Below are positions 38,823 through 55,100 of a DNA stretch of 64,000 nt, in pieces. This stretch comes from Brugia malayi (Eukaryota > Nematoda > Chromadorea > Rhabditida > Onchocercidae). Location: positions 2,625,721 through 2,689,720 of the forward strand of contig NW_025062479.1 of assembly GCF_000002995.4 (NCBI RefSeq), written 5' to 3'. Below the pieces are notes generated by a model. That model saw only the letters and a program-made list of their open reading frames with translations. It did not search any database and was not told the DNA's origin. The position numbers and the translations under genes are program-made. Positions within the stretch are counted from its first letter, which is position 1. Each line of letters starts with the position of its first letter.

Positions 38823-38912
38823 GACACACGCACATACACACACACACATATATATATACATACATACACACATACATACATACATACACGCAGACACACA
38901 CACACACACACA
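38823..38912. repeat. Compound CA / TA / CATA microsatellite
   Basis: Alternating (CA)n, (TA)n and (CATA)n blocks over ~90 bp, ending in an uninterrupted (AC)n run. Confidence 0.95.
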
Positions 38913-39060
38913 GTTTTGTAAGGGTTTTACCTTTCCGATTGTAGTAGTAAGAAGTAATTAGTGATGGAAGCATCACGTGATTGTGTCATTTGTTCTTTCC
39001 TTCAAATTTTTATTTCATCTGCGTCCTTTTCGTTCTGTATGCAGCTATGCTACCTGCATG

Positions 39061-39372
39061 TTAGTATAATATATGTGTGTGTGTGCAATATGTGTATAAA
39101 AGTATAATAAATATATGCGCATGTTGGTGTAACACGTGTCTATCAATATAATGCGTGTATATGGCTATAGTAGTACGTGTACATGTATGTATGCATAGGG
39201 GTATAACACGTTAATACGTGTATATAGGCGTAATACATGTATATTAATATAATACGTATACGTGAAATATAATGCGTGTATATGGTTATAAACGTGTGTA
39301 TTGGTATAGTGCGTGTATATGGCTATAATACGTGTGTGTCGGTATAGTGTGAATATAGGTGTATATAAAGGT
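39061..39372. repeat. Degenerate ~18-bp minisatellite (TATAATGCGTGTATATGG)
   Basis: About 300 bp of diverged units of roughly 18-19 bp with consensus TATAATGCGTGTATATGG; neighbouring units read TATAATGCGTGTATATGG, TATAAACGTGTGTATTGG, TATAGTGCGTGTATATGG, TATAATACGTGTGTGTCGG. The 5' part is more decayed. Non-coding and intergenic. Confidence 0.8.
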
Positions 39373-41059
39373 AGATATGTTGTGTGTATAACATATAAAC
39401 ATGTATGATGTTTTTATGCATATTTAACTGCTAGAAAAAAAAATGATAATTGCGAGAGAGCATGAATGTGTGTATGTATTTACATCCGTTGCAGATATTT
39501 TCTCTTCATATTGATAACCAAATAAATCAACTATACTATTTATCAATTATTACTGATAAGCGATGATAAAAAAATGCTATGGAAATTTATGATGATATAC
39601 GTACCAAATAATTGTTAAAGCTATCAAATTTTATATAGTTGAATCGAATTTGAGAAAGAAAAATGTGACCAAAAAATTTGAGGTTAAAACTTTTAGCATT
39701 TTGATGAATATTCTACTATTTTTTTTCTTTTTTTTGCTGTACTTCTTGAGATTTCATTTTGATAATTTCTAAAATTCTCAATGACAATGTCATGAGACAT
39801 AGACATTACAGTCCATAGTAAACTTCTTTTCTGGGAAACGAAATTTAGCACAAATCAATGTTCAATGTTGTAATCTTTGATTGTTGATAAAATCATCCTT
39901 TTGTTCCAACACTGTTCATACAGTTACTATTTATTTCATTTCTGACAGATAGAAAAAGCTCATAAATTAAATAATAGTTTGGATGTTTATAAAAATTAGA
40001 TGCTCGAACACAAGAAATATTCGTCACAAAGCACCTCGTATTGCGTATTGCGATTGTCCACCAAGGGTCACCTTGCTAGGATAACCGTGCTTGCTTCATT
40101 TTCATGATTAATCCATAAAGAAATCCACAATGAACGAAAAGTGCAGGTGAAACGGAATGAAACAATCAGTGCAACCACTCATCTTTCAATTTGTTCTATT
40201 TAGCCATGTCAGAAGTTAAATTGTTTATTTGCAAAATTTGAAAAACTGAATTGTTTTATTTTATTTAGAAAGAAAAAAAAAATGAAAAAAAAAAATTCGA
40301 ATGCCGGAAATGACATTTTTTTTTCCTTTTCTAGACTCAAATTTTTTCAGTTTCAAAAGTTTTTAGTTTGTCAAATTCAAATCTATTTTTGACTAAATTT
40401 GATGTGAAATTTCAATTTCGGCAGAAAAATGCAACAAAATAATTCGCTCGTCATCTCACGATTTAAATCAGTTTATATGCATTCTATAACATTTAACACA
40501 CAAATAATACAACTACATCAATTCTTATACAATTATCCATTTATCATTTTTAAAATTTCAATTTTCACATTTCAAATAGTAATAGAAATGCAACAGTGGC
40601 AAAATTTCACTTCCTTCTAAATTTCATAAAATATTTTATGCTGTATATTAAACGTCATTAAATTAGAAAATGGTTTATAATTTTTGTTTTAAATGAACAA
40701 ACAAATTAATATAGTTAAATACGATTAAAGTTAGAATTATCTGTCTTAAACTTTATTATAATAATAATTCATTTAAGACAAATTACAAAAAAAAAAATAA
40801 TACTATAAAATTATGTTCATTGAAAATTTTCGAAAATTTTTTGACTGCAATTCATTTCACATATAAACATAACTTCATCAATGAAGCCAATCCTAAAATG
40901 ACAAATGTCACATTCTACAACAATAGGAAGCATCATTTGCATCCATTTCGTTAAATCCTTCCCAAATCATTTAACCTAAAATTACTTATTCTCACGATTT
41001 CATTCACTCAGTCATTATCAATTTAAATGTCCACAATGTACATTCATTCACATACAAAT

Positions 41060-41149
41060 AAGTAAATAAATAAATAAATATATTAGGTATATAGAGACAG
41101 ACAACAGACAGACAATGCACACACAGACACACACATACAAACATACACG
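41060..41149. repeat. TAAA, CAGA and CA simple repeats
   Basis: (AAAT)n at ~41061-41080, then CAGA/ACAG-type and (CA)n blocks to 41149. Intergenic, ~330 bp before the MAP2K start. Confidence 0.85.
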
Positions 41150-41464
41150 ACGAAGATACAGGGGAGTGATCGATTTGAGTATTGATCTGTTGAACAATTT
41201 CACTTCATTGGTATATGTGAAATTTTTCACTCACAAATGTTTCTAATGGTATACCTTTTTGCTCATTTATAAATAAACTTTTTTTTAAAGTATGAGTTGG
41301 ATTTTTACACTTTTTTTGGCAAAATCAATCTAATTAAAATTGAATTTAAATAATTTAGGTTTTGACACTTTTATTTTATTTTCGTTAAAAATTAATTTAT
41401 AATTTGATTGATTCTTTCTTTCTTTCTTTTTTCTTTCAATTTTTTCAAAATCTGAATACTAATT

Positions 41465-41470
41465 TTGTAG
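41465..41470 (+). promoter_or_regulatory. Probable trans-splice acceptor (TTGTAG) of MAP2K
   Basis: AATTTTGTAG ends seven bases before the MAP2K ATG, after a pyrimidine-rich tract, with no coding exon before it. Confidence 0.5.
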
Positions 41471-41476
41471 CGTTGA

Positions 41477-44322
<2,846 letters not shown>

Positions 44323-45456
44323 TTTTAATTTCTCATTTCTTTCATGAATTGTTTATGAATTTTTGTTAGAAAAGTATTTTGGAATTTCACTCAAATTCAA
44401 AATTAATAAGAAGAAAAATTTCTTTTTTCTTCATTAATCAAAAAATTTTTTAAAAATAAATCTAATGCAAAAATCATTATCAGTTTATGCATTTTTTCAA
44501 AAAGAAAAAGAAAAATTATAATTTTAAGATGTATTCATTTATGTATGATGTTCACATTTCAATAAATGGATAAAAATTATAATATTATTGATAAAATATG
44601 ATGCTGTTTTACTTGTATATCCTAGTCATTGTGTTATATTTAGAAATTTCAATTTATATATTATGAATACTAGCGAAATTAAACATTTGAAGTGTTTGAT
44701 TTCTCAAGTGTTATTGATATATTCGTTAAATTATATTTGTTTTAGTTAAGAATTTGTTTTAAAAAAAAAGAAGAGAAAAAATTATTTGTAGGTATTTATC
44801 CTTCGATATTATTATAGCTATCATTGTTTATTTTTTTTTGTCTTTCATATTTTCTCTTTTTTCTTTTCTTCTAAATCACTCTAATCGCATACTCTTTCTA
44901 TTTATACAAATTTTTGTTTTTTATATTTATATAAATAATTCATAGTACTATTAATAAAAAAGAAAAAAAAGTGTTGAATTTTGAGTAATATGTTTCGAAT
45001 AATATCTCAAATGTTTAAGTGAAAGTTTTCATTCATTGTTGAAACATTAATTTGTTAATAACGGATTTTTTAATTGTTTAAAAAGAGGAAAAAATTGTTA
45101 ATTACTAATACAGTAATTAAAATATATACAATGAGAAATTTCGTTAATTACATTTCATTTTTGCTCGATGGACAGTTCATATTAGAATCATTCATATTTC
45201 CACTATCGTAGAATAACTGCAATAATTATTTAGAAATATTCCAGTAGTTTTAGAAATTAATTTGCTTCAAATTAAACATCAAAATTTTACACAACAAACT
45301 ACAGCATATAAATTGAAATGATGTTAGAAGTGAAGGCAGTCGAATTATCATTAATCATTCATTTGAGAATTTCCGGCGGTAAATTTCTTTCATAAGATCC
45401 AAAACTTTAAATTATAAATTACTGTACTATTAAATAATTTGTTGTCGTATATAATT
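44323..45456. other. Convergent intergenic region MAP2K (+) / ABCD (-)
   Basis: About 1.1 kb of AT-rich 3' flanking DNA. AATAAA at 44561-44566 probably ends the MAP2K mRNA. A minus-strand frame that could encode DLMKEIYRRKFSNE (about 45360-45410) may be an alternative last ABCD exon. Confidence 0.55.
44561..44566 (+). terminator. Poly(A) signal AATAAA, MAP2K
   Basis: Canonical hexamer ~240 bp after the MAP2K stop. Confidence 0.55.
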
Positions 45457-46641
45457 TTATGTTAATAAATTCCATTCCATAGAGAAAAGGTGTGTTACCT
45501 CATTTTTATTCATATCACTGTTGGATGATAGTAAAATTTTGGAATCCATTGGACATAGCTGATATCTTCCTTGCCCATCATATTGTAAAAGATGAGTGTG
45601 AAATCGCCTAAGATTGAATATTTATTCAAAATGGCTTGTAAATTTTAAACTAAGATTTTCCTCTCCTTTTTTGTCTGATAAAAATACATCTACAAATGAT
45701 TTAGGTTTTTTTTTTGAAATAATTTTTTCATTTTTAGCTTCATAATATAAATTATGGATTTAGTAAATTTATGTAGCATAAAAAATTTTAATTAGAAAGT
45801 TAAAATTTTCTCAATGAATTGAAATAGGAAAAAAAAAGGCTGAATTATTAGTATTATTTTACCAGAGACTTGGTCGATGTGATACAGAGAGAAGTGTAAA
45901 GCCTGCATCTTTCATTGCTTGATAAATTAATGCTTCAATATCTATCGATATTGCACTGGTGCACTCATCAAGTAGAGCATATTTTGGTTGATGATAAAAA
46001 ATTCTTGCTAAACCTAATCGTTGCTTCTCACCACCTGATAAGATATCAATCCATTCACGTTCACTTTCAAAACCTGTAGTTTTTCATTTCATTTTAAGGT
46101 ATTGAAGAAAACTTATTTTTTTTTTTTTTAAACAAAACCGTTGCTTTTGTCGTTTACTATTAAAGTTTTTTTTTTTTTTTATATACTAATATTGCCTTTC
46201 ATAAGATTATTTAAATTACAAACCTCCTTCACGCTCAACAATTTCACTCAAATGTACCGTTTTTAAAATTTCCATCAAAGCATTATCAGTAATACCTTTT
46301 CTCCGCATATCAGCCAAAGTATCCGGATAAATGATCTGTCATTTTTTAAAAAAAAAGAAGTGTATTGGTAATGAAGTACAGTAGTAATAAGAGTTTAAGT
46401 AAAATGATAAATAATAAGCAATGAAAGGTAAATAGTATAATAAATATTGGAACTTAATTTTTCACTATTTCTGGTAAAAGTAATGTAAAATAAAAAAAAA
46501 ACAGATCAAAGATTGAAATGTATAATCAGTTGATAAAATTATATTTATTAAAATCAACATCTAATACTATTATTGACGTTTACTACTTTACTAAGGTAAT
46601 TTAAACGTTCTCTGTCATCATCATCATCTTCACAACCTTTC

Positions 46642-46672
<31 letters not shown>

Positions 46673-49600
46673 ATTGAAATAGATTAAATAAAGATTGAGA
46701 ATTAATTTTTAAACTTTCCATATAGCAGATATGCTTACTTATGCTATTACTAACCTGTTCTCTTAAATTTCCAAATGTCATATACGGTCGTTGTGGTAAA
46801 TAATACATTTCTGCTTTCGGTGGTAATTCCAATCGTCCACGATATACTGGCCATAAACCACCAAGAATTCGAAATAATGAACTTTTACCACAACCATTTG
46901 GACCAGTAATAAATAAATGCATACCATCATGAATCTATCAATCATACATGATATTAAGAAAAAAAAAAAGTTAAATTTATAATTTCGTAAAAATTTTTGA
47001 ATTGATAAAAAATATAGTCAAGTATTTTATTATTCTTTTCTCCCACTTTCTTTCCTTTTTTCTCTCTCTTTCTCTCTTCAATTTTTGCCCATTTAACAAC
47101 AATATCAATTTTTTCAAGATGTTCATTTCTCGTAAGATAAGCGTAAAATAAGATGAAATTGCATATTTTAATTGTTTTGAATTTCCAGTTAGAAATAATT
47201 AAATGAAAATTTCTCCTTTTATCATCATTTATAAATATCTTATCATTTTTCCGGAAAATTTTTGCGTGCATATTAGCCTAATTGTTTTGCCGAAAATTTT
47301 TGAAATGCAAATTTTTTAGCACAACAAATCGTTTATTCTCTGAAATATATAGCCAAAGAGGTTGGAAAAATTAAAGAGTGAAATATTAGTGAATGCTTTA
47401 AAATCTCTCATTCTTTATAACCAAACAAATGAAATTTTAAAATTATTTAATTAAATTATGAAAGTATGTAAATCGCCAGAGGAGCGTTTAAATTCAAATA
47501 TTTCCCACAAACCTCGATGTTAAAATTGTTGACAATGACATTACCAGTTGGAGTAACAATTGGTACATTACATAATCTAACAATGCCATTTGTTTGAAGA
47601 ATTTGACCTATAAATTTTTAAAACGTTTTTTAGAGAAATAAAATAAACAATGTAACGATTAGAAATTAATATAGTCTATGATTTTTTGCAATATTACAGT
47701 TTTTTTTTTTCTGCGAGATTTTAGATTAGATTTCAAGCGATAATTTCAATTTTATAAATTAGTTGCCTCGTATTTCATGTGTATTAAACTCTTCCATTGC
47801 ATTATCATTCATATTTTCCAAATTCCTTTTTCTAATAAATTTTTGTTGTTTCATGTCCTCAAAAACTTTGAACATATGATAAACACGTGATGCATATCCA
47901 GCTAGTTCTATCACCTAAAAGTAAATAATATAAATTTTAGAATAAATAATGAATCTGTTATAATAAAAATTATATAAAATTATAAAATATGTCAGAACAA
48001 AAGAAAAAAGAAGCCTTCATGGAAATATTTTTCAAACAATCTTTTTATTTGTAATATTTTTTCAAGCATATAAATGATTATTTTATGTTATTTGCATACT
48101 AAAAAGAGTAAAGATTTGAATTTATCAATAAAAAGAACCTCTTTATGGGAAATCATTAATTTTTCCGCAGCAGCTGCTACAACATTCATCAAATTTTTAG
48201 CAGTCATGAAATTTCCTGTACGATCACCCACTTTTATTCCAGCTAAAATCTTAAAGATAAAATAAAAAACAATAATCAATATAATATAATTAATCTCATT
48301 GTAAAATCACATTGTAATATTATCATACGAAATTGTTTTTTTTTTTTTTTTAAGTATTACTATCTTAAGAAATTTGTTGATGCATAACAATTGATAAAAC
48401 TTACATAATGTTTTGGTAGGCTTTGTTGTAAATAGCGGGGAAGCAATCATAATCATACCCGTAGCTGTCCATAAATATTTTAGTAAATATTGTTCCACCA
48501 TAATATATGATATTTTCTTCCGGCAAATTAAGGATGCGTGACGTTGAATGTTATTAAATGCTTTTAGCAGACAAATTTTTTCGGTCTAAAAATCTTTAAT
48601 TATTTGAATTACTTCTTACACTTTGCTAATTTTTAGCTAATGAATTTTCTTTTTTTACTTTGAAATAATGATAATAAACCAATTCAAAACATAAAAACTT
48701 AATATATATAAAAGCAAATAATATTAGCAATTTGAATACTTTATAATAATACTCATTTTAAAATGTGAATAAGAGAAGTTGTAACAAATTAAAGTCAACT
48801 ATTATTAAATATTCAACTATGAGATATTTTATTCAATGACCTCATGCCCTCTGTAAAGTGCAACTTCTTCGGAATTCGAAATGAGACGTGAATGTAAAAA
48901 TCGTAATTCGCCTTTCTTTTTTGACTCCTCCGAAAGTAATTCGCTAAAGCTGTAATAGGAAAAAAATTGAATAATAAAACAATGGAAAATAAGTAATAAT
49001 CAAAAAATTTTCACTTATTTGTTTCTTTTTTTTTAATGAAATTTTGCAGGAAGAAAATACAAGAACAAAAAAAAAAAAAAAAAAGAAAGATTAAAATGCT
49101 CACTTAGGTGATATGTATCGTAGCAGTCCAGCAGTACTCATTAAAACACTTGGACCCATGATAATCAAAAAATATATACCTGAACCTAATTTTGCTTTCC
49201 ATAATTTATATATTAGTGTTAATCTGAAATTTAAAAATTGTTGAATGAACCAACAATAAAAATTAGTGATTTTTGTTTAGTAATTTTGAATATTTTTAAA
49301 AATTTGTTAAAAATAAATGGAAATTTTAGACATTATATGAAAAAGAGGAGTACAAAAAAAAAAAAAAAAAGCACCCCACGAAAGAAATATCAAAAAGTGG
49401 TTTAAGGATTAGTGAAAAGAGGCGCGAAATTGCTTGACAAAATGCCATAATGTCATCTGTCAAACATTGATCAACATTTTTCAGTCGTTCATCCAAGCTA
49501 TTTACACGATAATATGTACAATCCTTAAAAAAATTTTCTTATACTATACAAATTTGAAAAATAAGAAAAAAAATTTTTTTTTGTTTTATCAAAACAAGAA

Positions 49601-51347
49601 ATTGCTTTAGAAGTATTTAAATTTTAAATTTAAAAATTAGAGATTTGAATTTGAAATTATTTTATTCAGATATCTAATATGTATCTAATATTGATTAATG
49701 AAAAGGGCATTTTTAGACATATAATTTGTATGATGCGTTAAATTATGAACATATGTACTTTAATTGATAAATTTAGTAGTTTAAAATGATTTATTGATTT
49801 TTCAAGGAGGAAGGTTAAATTTAAAGCAAACTGATAAATATTTATTATAAGCATATTGAGTGAGGCGAGCGCGAAATGCTATCGCAACATAATCTTCCAT
49901 GAATCTGAAATGAATAATTAAAAAATTTTTTCAATCTGAAATTAATTGTTTACATTTTTATATATTAAGAAATTATTACAAATTATTTTTTTGCAAGTTT
50001 ATAAATCAAAAATTCAAGAACTTACATAACATTTCAAATTTTAATTTCATCATTACATAGGAAAAAAAATGATAATTTATACAAATAAGCTATAAGACAA
50101 AAACATATTTGAAGTATACGAACTGTTTGTATTTTCTTCTATTTCTTTGAATAGTTAATTAAGTAAAAAAGATAATAATTTAATAAAAAAAAAATTGTTG
50201 TTGAATTACATTAGATTAGAATGACTTTCAAGAAGATAAATTTTATCAATGGATTTAATCAGTTAGTTTACATCACTAATTAAATAAGTATATTCAGTGT
50301 GCACTGATCATTTAAAGGAATGAATTAATTAAAAATCAAAATTATTGAATAAATTATTATTTTAATGATTACAATTGTGATCCAAAGTAAAAATAAAATG
50401 CCGAAAAATTTTAATGATCAATGATCAAACTTGTAAATAAAAAAGACAACAACATACTTGATCATACTATTGACAAATGTAGCAGGTACTGCTATCAGGA
50501 ACCATCTGATAAGGTATCGAAGAAATGCAGCAGATTGTTTTTCAACAACTGTTCGAATTAAATGACCTTCGAGAGATGCTACATAAATAGACAACAATGT
50601 CCTTGACAGCAATACAACAGAGTAGAGTGCTATAATTTTCTCTACTTTTTTAAAAATATTATTGAAAATTTATATTAAAACATAAATTTTAATCCTATTG
50701 AAATATTTCTTTTTGAATTAACTAATCAGTGATAGTAAAATCGTATTGATAAAAAAATACTCTTTACTCCGAAATTAGTCAAATTAATCAAAAATATATC
50801 TTAATGAAGAAAACGGAAAAGGAAAAAGAAAGTTGCTAAATTTACCTATGAGAAATGTTTCTTTACAGTTGAAATGTGGAATAATAATTTTTAACAAAAA
50901 ATGAAGCTTGTGCAAAAGCCTTATATTCATAGTATTATACCATTTTGAAGACTTCCAATTTTTCACACTTTTTTGTTTCAAGATTGTTGATGATGGAACT
51001 ATAAGTGTATTTATTAATCTTTACAGCTTAAAAAAAGGGTAATTTTAAATTTTCAGATGTATTATTTTCAATTTTAAAGTAATTAAAACAATTATATTCT
51101 CATTTCAAATATTAAATATGAAAATAAATGGATATTTCAAATAGCTCTTTCAAAGACTAATAAAATTAATACTTATCATTTTTTTTTTTTCCTAATTTTA
51201 AATTAAAAAAAAAAATTAACCTCCTTTTCTCACAATATTCACAAATGCAGCAACAAAAAGAATTGAAGCAATTGTTGTAGCGCCATAAAACAAATGATTC
51301 ATTGAAGTATTTCCAGAAACAGGCTGGAATTTTGATAAAGCAGCCAT
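45457..51347 (-). CDS. Peroxisomal ABC half transporter, ABCD1/ALDP type (PMP-4-like)
   Basis: Fifteen exons, read downwards: 51347-51221, 50998-50846, 50629-50458, 49904-49832, 49523-49375, 49223-49104, 48949-48841, 48585-48405, 48242-48139, 47914-47767, 47607-47513, 46934-46755, 46335-46224, 46073-45863 and 45607-45457, ~694 aa. An N-terminal membrane domain is followed by one nucleotide-binding domain: Walker [10 protein letters not shown] (488-496), PQRPYM, signature LSGGE (586-590), Walker B YALLDE (606-611), H-loop [21 protein letters not shown] is the EAA-like motif. Segments such as [27 protein letters not shown] and [11 protein letters not shown] favour ABCD1/2 over ABCD3. Dimers import very-long-chain fatty acyl-CoA into peroxisomes. 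The intron after 47767 has a GC donor (GAG|GCAACT); only this junction keeps the frame. The C-terminus is uncertain: the model runs to a TAA at 45457, but a further exon is possible. Confidence 0.94.
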
Positions 51348-51436
51348 CTTTGTGTATAAATTTCATACATGTATATGCACAAACATATACAAACACACTT
51401 TTTGCGCCGAATAAATCAATACACCATTTTGCTGCA

Positions 51437-51458
51437 ATAATAATAATAATAATAATTA
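51437..51458. repeat. (AAT)n microsatellite
   Basis: Pure ATA/AAT trinucleotides for ~22 bp, upstream of the ABCD start on the minus strand. Confidence 0.85.
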
Positions 51459-52053
51459 GTAAAACAAAAAAAAAAAAAAAAAATAACAATAATAATTGCA
51501 TGATTCATAGAAAATTTTGAATTTACAAATATTTTTAAACAAATTAATTCAACAATTAAATGATATATAGAAAAATGAAGTAATACATGCTTTAGTAACA
51601 TTTTCCATAGTAAATGAATTTTATATGACTAATTGTTGGAAGATTGTTGAATGAAACAAAAATTAAAATTATCATTAGGAAAAGAAAAAAAGAAAATTTC
51701 TATATTTTAAATTTCCACAAAGTGAGAACTTTCACACTTTTTAGATGATAAAGAAAAAAAAAATTATTATTGAATAATTTCACAAAAAAAAAAAAAAAAA
51801 CAATGTTTATTTTGTTATTTATTTATTCAATTTTTTTTTTTTTTTTATCAGCGATAAATAAAATGAAATGTAAGGGTAATGTTTAGTTGTAGCTAGAAGA
51901 AATTTTATCATCGGCAATGAAATATATATATATATGAAAACAAGAAGAATGACAGGTACATACAGTATAAGGGACGAAAACAAGTTTGATAAGCCTTTAT
52001 GAATGCAAGGACACTCTCCGTTCATCATTTTTATACACAGTTATTTCAAAATT

Positions 52054-52108
52054 GCTCTCTCTCTCTCTCTCTCTCCTCTCTTCCTCTCTGTCTCCCTGTT
52101 TTCTCTCA
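52054..52108. repeat. (CT)n microsatellite and pyrimidine tract
   Basis: Uninterrupted (CT)n followed by CCTCTCTTCC-type pyrimidine DNA on the plus strand. Intergenic. Confidence 0.9.
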
Positions 52109-55100
52109 AAAATAATAATTGTTTAAACTGTAGCAGTTAAAGAAAAAGAAAATGCTTAAGAAAATTTTTAAATGTACATTAATTTGTAAACATTTGAAAA
52201 AGATTAGTCTCATACATTTTACAATGATAATTATTAATAAAATAACGCTATGGAAGCAAAAAAAAAAAAAAAAGTGAAAATTAAAATAAATAGCTTAAAC
52301 GATTCAAATAATAATTTAAAAGTTAATAATACAAAATTCAAAGTTCCAATAAATGCTGCCGCATTCTTCATTTATTTTATCATTTTGTTTCTTTTTGCTC
52401 AATGTACTAATGACATATTTTATTCAAATTTTATCAGATAAACTTTTAGAACCAGTTTTAACATTCTTTATTCATTGAAATATCGTTTATTCAATATGTA
52501 TACACTGCTTTGTTTACTAGCTGTTTTTTATATAAAATTATTTCCAAAACTGGAATACATGTATGATAAATTCATTAGACGGAAAGTTAAAAAAGAACTA
52601 GATTCTTTGTATATATTTTTGCTTTAAATTCATTTAAAAATTAATTAGATACAAAGTAAAAATTGGTCCCAGAAGAAAAAAAAAAAGAATGCACTTTGGT
52701 GTGAAATTGCTTAAATTCATTTAAAAATATGACCAAAAAAAAAAAAAACAAAAAAAAAAAAACAAAAAGAAAAAACAAAAGGAAAGTTTGAATTAAACAT
52801 TAATTTATTTCTGTATAGTAAATCATTTAAATTACCTAATTCGTTTTTTATTTATTTATTTATTTTTTTCTAAAAAAGAAGCATCAGGAGACTCTCCGTT
52901 CATGAAATTAATTTATTTTTGATTAAATGAATTTCGAAATGTTTTAATATCACAAGAATCACACTATAAATAATAATGAAAAGGAAAGTCAAGTACAGTG
53001 TTATAATCATTTCATTGAAGTGAATCAATTCATTATGGAACAATGTTAAAATTCAGTTTTTCAAAATTCATGTAATTCAGTTAATTTAGGAGTTCCACTT
53101 CATTCATTGTCTTCAAAATAAAAGTGATACAATCTTCTTTATTTATCACTTTGTACGCAAACAGAAAAAGGAGAGAGTGGAAAAGAGAGAAAGAGAGAAA
53201 TCAAATATCAAATCTAAAGGAATTATCTAGAGAAAAATTCATAAATAATAGTTTGTTGTATCTGATAAATGGATTTCAAATTTTGAAAGTAAGAAAAAGT
53301 TTTTTGTTGGATTATTTTAGTACAGTTTTGTCATAATCGTTTTGGTTATATAACATTTTGTTGCTTTTATCCTTCTAAATGTTAATGCAATTAATTAAAC
53401 GAGAAGTACGTAATTAAATGTAATTAAAGAAGAAGTGCGCATCATTACTTCTCGTTTGTTGACACAATTTTATCTATCTATTTTCCTTTCTTATTTGAAT
53501 TACTATTGTTTTGATGATTGGTCAAATTATCAACATGAAAGTGAAATTTGTTAATTAAAATACTGAAATCGTTTTATGATTCGCTTTGGTTTCAGGCTTA
53601 TATAATTGTTTAATGTTTTAAATTTTGTCTATAAAATTACGATTTTAAACTTTGTTAAATTATGTTGCACACATGCGTATTAAATTTAAAGATACTAGAA
53701 TTGCAATTTTTTCATCTAAACAGATTAATTAATGATCGATTTTTATTTATAGCATATAGTATTGTCACTAGAATTCATTTCCTACAGTTTAAATTAATTA
53801 CGCAATAATTAATTTGGGATCAGTCCTTAACTTGTTTTTAATTAAAACAGAAAGAATTTAAGTTTGTTTATCAGCAACTGAATGTAAAATTTCCATCAAA
53901 AAAAAAAAAAAAAAAAAATAACATTTATGCTTTAGCAGCTAAATGAAAGTATTTGCTTTTTTGTATCAGATTTCTCAACCGTATCAACTGTATACAGTTT
54001 GGCATAAAAAGCAAATATTTATCATTTTTATCAATTAAATCTAAGAGATATATGAGACAACTGTTAATATATTACTTCCAATTAATGCTAGAAAAAAATA
54101 ATTGATGAAATGATACATTGTAAATTTAAGAACATACAACAATTTCAGAGTGTATTCAAGATATGTATCAAAATTATGTAATAGTTTCAAATATTATCCA
54201 AATTGATTTATTTCAAGATCAGATTTTTTTCAGAAATAGTTAAAAAGGTTAGGGCAGAAAAAATTTTTTGCTTTTACACAATAACTGAAGAAAGCATAAT
54301 ATTATATTGCTTACTGTAAAAGTTCAACTGGAAAGGATGAAACGGTAGCTAATAACAATATTAACTGAAATAATTGATATTGTTATGGTGTTGTGTAAAT
54401 ACTTGGAAGAACAAAAATATTATTTTTGTCCTATAGTTTTGATGATTTGTGAGGATGTACATAATATAGCAAATACAAATGATTTGCAACAAGTCTTGTA
54501 AACCGGAACCGGTAAGTCCATAAAGGACTTCTACTGGAACAAATACCGGACAACTACCAAATAAAAGAAACACCAATAAAGCAATAAAGAAAAACTATAA
54601 AAGGTGGTTGAGTGAAGAGGAGCGGATAAAATAGAGGATACATGTGAACGGTCAAATATGAAGAATTTGCTTTTGTGGTACAAGGACTAGTCTGTCAAAT
54701 GTGCATCGTTACATGTAGTAGAAATGAAACCAAAAATATATGGCTTAACCTTTGAGGTTGTTCTCCTATCCCAAGCTTCCATTTTTCATTTCATAAGCAC
54801 TGCATTGTCATCTCACATTGATCAGCAATCACTGAAGCATTTCCAAAAATTTTATACTATTGTATTTTTCATATCGTTAGGCTTCCTTAAATTACATTTT
54901 AGTTCTTATGGTATGTACCAAATTATAGGCAATATGAATTCATAATAACTGCTGATGAGTCGGTGGCTATGAGAAATTTAATCTTTTATTACCGGAAGAT
55001 TTTAACGTAGTTCAATCTTGTTATAGAATGTAATTGCATCAAATAGTTCAACAATTATATTAACATCAGATTGAGATTCACCAGTTGTATTCAACAGTTA

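Larger units (their letters stand above)
38051..41476. other. Divergent intergenic region PRODH (-) / MAP2K (+)
   Basis: About 3.4 kb, no supportable gene. It holds long poly-A/T runs, a CA/TA microsatellite (38823-38912), a degenerate ~18-bp minisatellite (39061-39372) and TAAA/CAGA/CA microsatellites (41060-41149). Frames crossing the repeats give Cys-Val-Tyr strings that are repeat artefacts. Confidence 0.65.

Noticed and set aside
38716..38976. Minus-strand frame with a Cys-Val-Tyr repeat
   Set aside because: Direct translation of the CA/TA microsatellite.
45360..45413. Alternative last ABCD exon ending DLMKEIYRRKFSNE
   Set aside because: Amino-acid pattern is plausible, but it needs a weak donor (GTGATA) and an AAAG acceptor; kept as a possibility only.
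46954..47271. 105-codon minus-strand frame inside an ABCD intron
   Set aside because: Lys/Ile/Asn-rich, lies wholly within the intron between the exons ending 47513 and starting 46934.
54361..54576. Minus-strand frame with LFGSCPVFVPVEVLYGL
   Set aside because: Looks locally protein-like but no neighbouring exon in phase and no family match.
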